Assembly: GCA_019323355.1 (NCBI GenBank)
Contig: JAHWHI010000082.1
Location: 1 to 8,108, forward strand
Length of the DNA stretch: 8,108 nucleotides
Direction: 5' to 3'
DNA from: Candidatus Woesearchaeota archaeon
GTDB taxonomy: Archaea; Nanobdellota; Nanobdellia; Woesearchaeales; WJKV01
Position numbers and translations under genes: made by a program. A model generated the notes under the pieces. The model saw only the letters and a program-made list of their open reading frames with translations, was not told the DNA's origin and searched no databases. This document shows positions 5,357-8,108 of this stretch, piece by piece (position 1 is the first letter of the stretch; each line of letters starts with the position of its first letter).

Positions 5357-6106
5357 CTAAGAAGCAACCTTTTTCTTGCGTTTAAGAAGCTCAATTTCAA
5401 TCTCTCCAAAATGATCTTTCTGGTTCAGATTGACACGCCTCTCGCTTGAAAGATGGAGCAGCGGAATAAAAGTATAGACTTTGCTTTCCCTATCTTGAGA
5501 TGGAAGCAGTTGTGTGAATGTCAGTGCTTTTTTTCCGTTCGTTTTGAAATAATCTTTAATCTGGTTGTACACGCCAACAATAACTTCTGAAATATCAATA
5601 GCATCCGGAAGCCGCAGTTTTCTCTGTGCTGCTGGAAGCGCTCGGACAATCCGTCTTTTTCTCACATCCATTGCTTTTTCAAGAGCTTCTACCAGTTCAA
5701 AGACAGAGACTTTTCTTTTTCGAGGCTGTGGAGTTCTAGGATATAACGGGGTCTCTGAATCTTCCTGTGCAAACAATGGTTCAAGAAGATCAACATCATC
5801 AAAATTCTCAGAATAGACAGCCTGTTCCTGTGTCTGCTGGAACAGCTTGTCAAGCTGCTCTATTTCATGCCCGATCAGGCGTTTTGATTTGACTTTCAAT
5901 AAGAGAGCAGAAGCAAGGACAACTTTTCCAGAGATCTTCAGGTTCGCGAGTTTCATCTTCCTGACTTGGTCTATGTAGGACTTGGCAAGCTTGGAGATAT
6001 CAATATCCCAGGGATCCATACCCTCCTCTCTGACCAGTTCCATCAGCAGGGACTGCCATGTAATCTCGTTTTCATCAAATATCAGCTTATAAATCTGCTC
6101 TTCCAT
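5357..6106 (-). CDS. scpA: Segregation and condensation protein A (kleisin)
   Basis: This 249-residue ScpA/Rad21-family kleisin bridges the heads of an SMC dimer to form a condensin-like ring on the chromosome. The N-terminal SMC-neck-binding helices are clear: W-Q-S-L-L-M-E-L-V-R-E-E-G-M-D-P-W-D-I-D at 17-36, then A-K-S-Y-I-D-Q-V. The K-I-S-G-K-V-V-L-A-S-A-L-L-L-K-V-K-S-K-R-L segment follows at about 57-77. A variable acidic linker with many Gln and Glu (about 80-120) is followed by a basic stretch. The C-terminal winged helix (about 190-240) contains F-T-Q-L-L-P and F-I-P-L-L-H-L. No smc or scpB gene is adjacent, although archaeal scpA is often beside smc. The ATG at 6106 lies about 26 nt from a TATA box, so the mRNA is probably leaderless. 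Confidence 0.92.
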   Translation of the reverse strand: MEEQIYKLIFDENEITWQSLLMELVREEGMDPWDIDISKLAKSYIDQVRKMKLANLKISGKVVLASALLLKVKSKRLIGHEIEQLDKLFQQTQEQAVYSENFDDVDLLEPLFAQEDSETPLYPRTPQPRKRKVSVFELVEALEKAMDVRKRRIVRALPAAQRKLRLPDAIDISEVIVGVYNQIKDYFKTNGKKALTFTQLLPSQDRESKVYTFIPLLHLSSERRVNLNQKDHFGEIEIELLKRKKKVAS

Positions 6107-6127
6107 GCCTAGAATGACGGGATGACC

Positions 6128-6137
6128 CTTTATAAAG
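6128..6137 (-). promoter_or_regulatory. TATA box for scpA, overlapping the tgt stop codon
   Basis: CTTTATAAAG is a palindromic TATA element centred about 26 nt upstream of the scpA ATG at 6106. It is preceded on the minus strand by GGCCGAAAG, a BRE-like sequence. It also encodes the last codons and the TAA stop of the upstream tgt gene. Confidence 0.7.
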
Positions 6138-7239
6138 CTTTCGGCCGGTAGTTTTTCAGGAATTCTGCCTTGAATTGCGCGAATTCATTGGCTTTTATAG
6201 CCTCTCTTATATCCTCAAAAAGCTTCTGCATGAAATGAAGATTATGGATAGTGGCTAATCTCATCCCCAGGGTCTCTTTTACAAAGAGCAGGTGCCCGAC
6301 ATAGGATTTCGAGAAATTCCTGCACGTGTAACATTTACAGTCTTCTTCGACCGGCCCAAAATCACGCTTATACTTTCCAGCGCCGATTTTTATCGGCCCC
6401 TCTCTTGTGAATAATGTCCCCCGTCTCGCATTTTTAGTAGGATACACAGAATCAAAAATATCACACCCTAGTTCTATCGCATGAAGCATTGTATCTGGCG
6501 ATCCAAGGCCCATAAAATATCTCGGCTTGTTTTTGTCGATCAATGGAAGCTGCCATTTCAAAGCTTGGACTGTCTCTTTCTGCGATTCACCGATAGCAAG
6601 ACCGCCAAAAGCAACACCATCAATCTTCAGTTCGTTCATTTTTTTTGCGCTTTTCTCTCTGAGATCCTTGAAAGTTCCTCCCTGTGTTATCCCGAATAAA
6701 AGTTGCTTGTCATCAGTATATTTTTTTGCAGTGATGCATCGCTCTGCCCAGAGATGCGTACGTTTCACAGAGCCAGCGATATAATCATAGTCTCTTCCAT
6801 AGTGAGGGACATCGTCAAGGCACATCGCAACGTCTGCTCCAAGATCATGCTGTATCTGTATGCTCTTCTCTGGTGTCAAAGTATGCTTCACTCCAGAGAA
6901 CGGATCTTTGAAACGCACAGCACGATCATTCACCTCGACAAGCATTGACTTGCTCAATACCTGGAAACCTCCGCTGTCAGTGAAGATGCACCTGTTGAAT
7001 TTCATATAATTATGGATGCCCCCTGCATCTTTGATTATATCAATTCCAGGACGTAAAGAAAGTATGAATGCATTGCATATTATAGCATTGACATTCATTG
7101 CATAGAGTTCTTCTGGCAGCATATTCTTGACAGCAACTTTAGTTCCGACTGGCATGTAGAACGGACTCTCTACTTTGCCGTGTTTTGTATGGAGTATCCC
7201 GCAACGCGCTCCCCCTGATTCTGCCTTTAGCTCGAACAT
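6130..7239 (-). CDS. tgt: tRNA-guanine transglycosylase, bacterial/eukaryotic (queuosine-type) family
   Basis: This 369-residue TIM-barrel enzyme exchanges a guanine in tRNA for a 7-deazaguanine base. Length and order match bacterial Tgt and eukaryotic QTRT1. It lacks the C-terminal domains (including PUA) of archaeal ArcTGT, so anticodon position 34 is the expected target rather than position 15. Key residues, with Zymomonas numbering in brackets, are Asp88 in T-D-S-G-G-F-Q (102), Asp142 (156), Gln186 in Q-G-G (203), and nucleophile Asp263 in F-D-S-V-Y-P-T (280). The zinc site is Cys301, Cys303, Cys306 and His332. Two pocket positions differ from bacteria: Val144 (Cys158 in Zymomonas, Val161 in human) and Ile216 (Val233 in Zymomonas, Gly in human). 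The usual N-T-F-H-L is C-N-A-F-I-L here. Whether it inserts preQ1, queuine or preQ0 is open. The ATG at 7239 sits about 26 nt below a TATA box. Confidence 0.93.
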   Translation of the reverse strand: MFELKAESGGARCGILHTKHGKVESPFYMPVGTKVAVKNMLPEELYAMNVNAIICNAFILSLRPGIDIIKDAGGIHNYMKFNRCIFTDSGGFQVLSKSMLVEVNDRAVRFKDPFSGVKHTLTPEKSIQIQHDLGADVAMCLDDVPHYGRDYDYIAGSVKRTHLWAERCITAKKYTDDKQLLFGITQGGTFKDLREKSAKKMNELKIDGVAFGGLAIGESQKETVQALKWQLPLIDKNKPRYFMGLGSPDTMLHAIELGCDIFDSVYPTKNARRGTLFTREGPIKIGAGKYKRDFGPVEEDCKCYTCRNFSKSYVGHLLFVKETLGMRLATIHNLHFMQKLFEDIREAIKANEFAQFKAEFLKNYRPKAL

Positions 7240-7260
7240 GGACTGCTTTAGAGGGAGGCA

Positions 7261-7270
7261 GTATATATAA
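7261..7270 (-). promoter_or_regulatory. TATA box for tgt
   Basis: The minus strand reads TTATATATAC, centred about 26 nt upstream of the tgt ATG at 7239. CTCCCTC lies between the two but there is no Shine-Dalgarno sequence, which fits a leaderless transcript. It shares the 92-bp gap 7240-7331 with the divergent promoter for the secreted protein. Confidence 0.65.
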
Positions 7271-7301
7271 TTTATTAAAAAGAATGAAAATAATAAAAAA
7301 G

Positions 7302-7309
7302 AATATAAA
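7302..7309 (+). promoter_or_regulatory. Probable TATA box for the secreted-protein gene
   Basis: AATATAAA is centred about 26 nt upstream of the ATG at 7332. The AAGGAAA at 7312-7318 is too far from the ATG to act as a normal Shine-Dalgarno sequence. The surrounding sequence is very A-rich, so the exact box is uncertain. Confidence 0.5.
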
Positions 7310-7331
7310 GAAAGGAAATCTTCAAAAGATT

Positions 7332-8108
7332 ATGAAAAGAGGGCTGATAGTACTATTGATTCTTATGATGTTTCTAGTTCCAGTTTCTTTTGCAGAGGAA
7401 TACTATCTTCCAGGCGAGCAGCCGCAGACAACAGTGACAACTGCAACAGCCACATCAGATACAGAAGACACATATGTCCCGCCGACACCTGCAGAAGAAA
7501 AAACAATTGTGAGACAGAATTATTATGACATACAAGACCTCCAAAAAGAAGCACTTAATTTCTGCAGGAAAAAAGAGCATGATTCTGCAGTTGAGAAACT
7601 TGATAGTGCGTTCGAGCTTGCAGACGAACTGGCATACATCAACCAGGGCTTCAACAGGCTCGAAGATCTTGCAAAAGTCTGGATACTCTGCGCAAGCTAC
7701 CAGGAAGGCGAGGAAAGAACTCCATATATTCTTGGAGCAGGCAGGGCAGTAGAAGCTGGAATGGTGAAAGCAGACATGTACATCGAAGCCCAGAAGATCA
7801 GAGCTTCCCAGATGTTTCTAATTCTTGCAGGCGGATGGGAGAAGATGAGATACCAGGCAAGAGATCTCGAGACAAAATACAACCAGCAGTTCACTTGTGA
7901 GATGGAATTATACTGCTTAGAGAAATCAAAAGAGCTCGAACATCCTCAGGCAGAAGAGACTATCAACAAACTTGCATCCTCAGGAGAGTGCGAAGGCTTC
8001 TCTGCAAAAGCTCCAGAGGAACAGCCAAGAGAAAAAGAGAAACAGGAACTGATTGATGAACTTATACAGCCGCAAGAAGTCCAGCAGCCACAGCCAACAG
8101 AAGAGATG
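7332..8108 (+). CDS. Secreted helical protein of unknown function (truncated by window edge)
   Basis: An open frame of 259 codons starts at ATG 7332 and runs off the right edge without a stop. Residues 1-21 form a clear Sec signal peptide: M-K-R-G, a hydrophobic core L-I-V-L-L-I-L-M-M-F-L-V, then V-S-F-A with likely cleavage before E-E. A low-complexity Thr/Pro/Glu-rich stretch follows (about 28-55). Residues about 63-220 are amphipathic and helical, somewhat TPR-like around residues 72-100. Five Cys occur in the exported part (78, 120, 189, 195, 220). The visible end is rich in Gln, Pro and Glu (about 227-259), like a surface-exposed linker. I do not recognise a family. It is divergent from tgt with its own TATA box. 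It may be a cell-surface or secreted protein, with an anchor possible in the missing part. Confidence 0.8.
   Translation, partial: MKRGLIVLLILMMFLVPVSFAEEYYLPGEQPQTTVTTATATSDTEDTYVPPTPAEEKTIVRQNYYDIQDLQKEALNFCRKKEHDSAVEKLDSAFELADELAYINQGFNRLEDLAKVWILCASYQEGEERTPYILGAGRAVEAGMVKADMYIEAQKIRASQMFLILAGGWEKMRYQARDLETKYNQQFTCEMELYCLEKSKELEHPQAEETINKLASSGECEGFSAKAPEEQPREKEKQELIDELIQPQEVQQPQPTEEM

Noticed and set aside
7080..7105. Repeated GCATTGCATA-like words in tgt
   Set aside because: They arise from similar Asn-Ala-Ile codons in a conserved protein segment; there is no regular repeat unit.
7363..7894. Two minus-strand frames opposite the secreted-protein gene
   Set aside because: The plus strand has an uninterrupted 259-codon frame with a signal peptide and a TATA box, so the minus-strand frames are shadows.
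1..8108. CRISPR arrays, insertion sequences, tRNA or rRNA genes
   Set aside because: No regularly spaced repeats, transposase motifs, terminal repeats or cloverleaf-like sequences were seen by eye. The gaps are too short to hold them.

Overview
The window looks like a stretch of archaeal chromosome. Evidence: a DTD2/GEK1-type D-aminoacyl-tRNA deacylase, an archaeal-type ribosomal protein L11, TATA boxes about 26-29 bp upstream of start codons (leaderless transcription), and a protein beginning with a K-R-G-Q class III (type IV pilin-like) signal. Moderate to low GC, small genes, very short gaps, and an R-G-Q-V-T-V-F-anchored surface protein suggest a DPANN lineage (Woesearchaeota/Pacearchaeota-like). 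That assignment is inference. No mobile element, CRISPR array, tRNA or rRNA is visible.

Layout. Positions 1-228 (minus) hold the N-terminus of a P-type cation ATPase that runs off the left edge. Positions 276-2800 (minus) are a two-gene unit joined by a 4-nt ATGA overlap. Its first gene encodes a membrane-anchored surface protein whose C-terminal domain resembles an M64 metallopeptidase with a ruined zinc site. Its second gene is dtdA. A 35-residue zinc-ribbon gene (2843-2950, minus) precedes them. Across a 109-bp promoter region lies uppS (3060-3755, plus), a cis-prenyltransferase. It converges, with a 5-nt gap, on a UbiA-family prenyltransferase (3761-4573, minus) that sits 2 nt downstream of ribosomal protein L11 (4576-5313, minus). 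Further upstream on the same strand are scpA (5357-6106) and a bacterial-type tgt (6130-7239). A 92-bp promoter region then separates tgt from a secreted helical protein (7332 to the right edge, plus).

Functional themes. Two genes act on tRNA quality or modification (dtdA, tgt), one on the ribosome (L11) and one on chromosome organisation (scpA). Two act in polyprenyl chemistry (uppS and UbiA, convergent and so not co-transcribed). Two encode exported proteins of unknown role. Nearly every transcription unit has a TATA box placed for a leaderless mRNA. The P-type ATPase instead has a strong Shine-Dalgarno sequence, and the overlapped dtdA has a short-spaced one.

I do not see an obviously new multi-gene system. 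The best leads are the apparently inactivated M64-like surface protein coupled to dtdA, the hybrid substrate pocket of the TGT, the roughly 83-residue C-terminal extension of L11, and the unlisted 35-residue zinc ribbon. All functional calls rest on motif reading by eye, without database searches.
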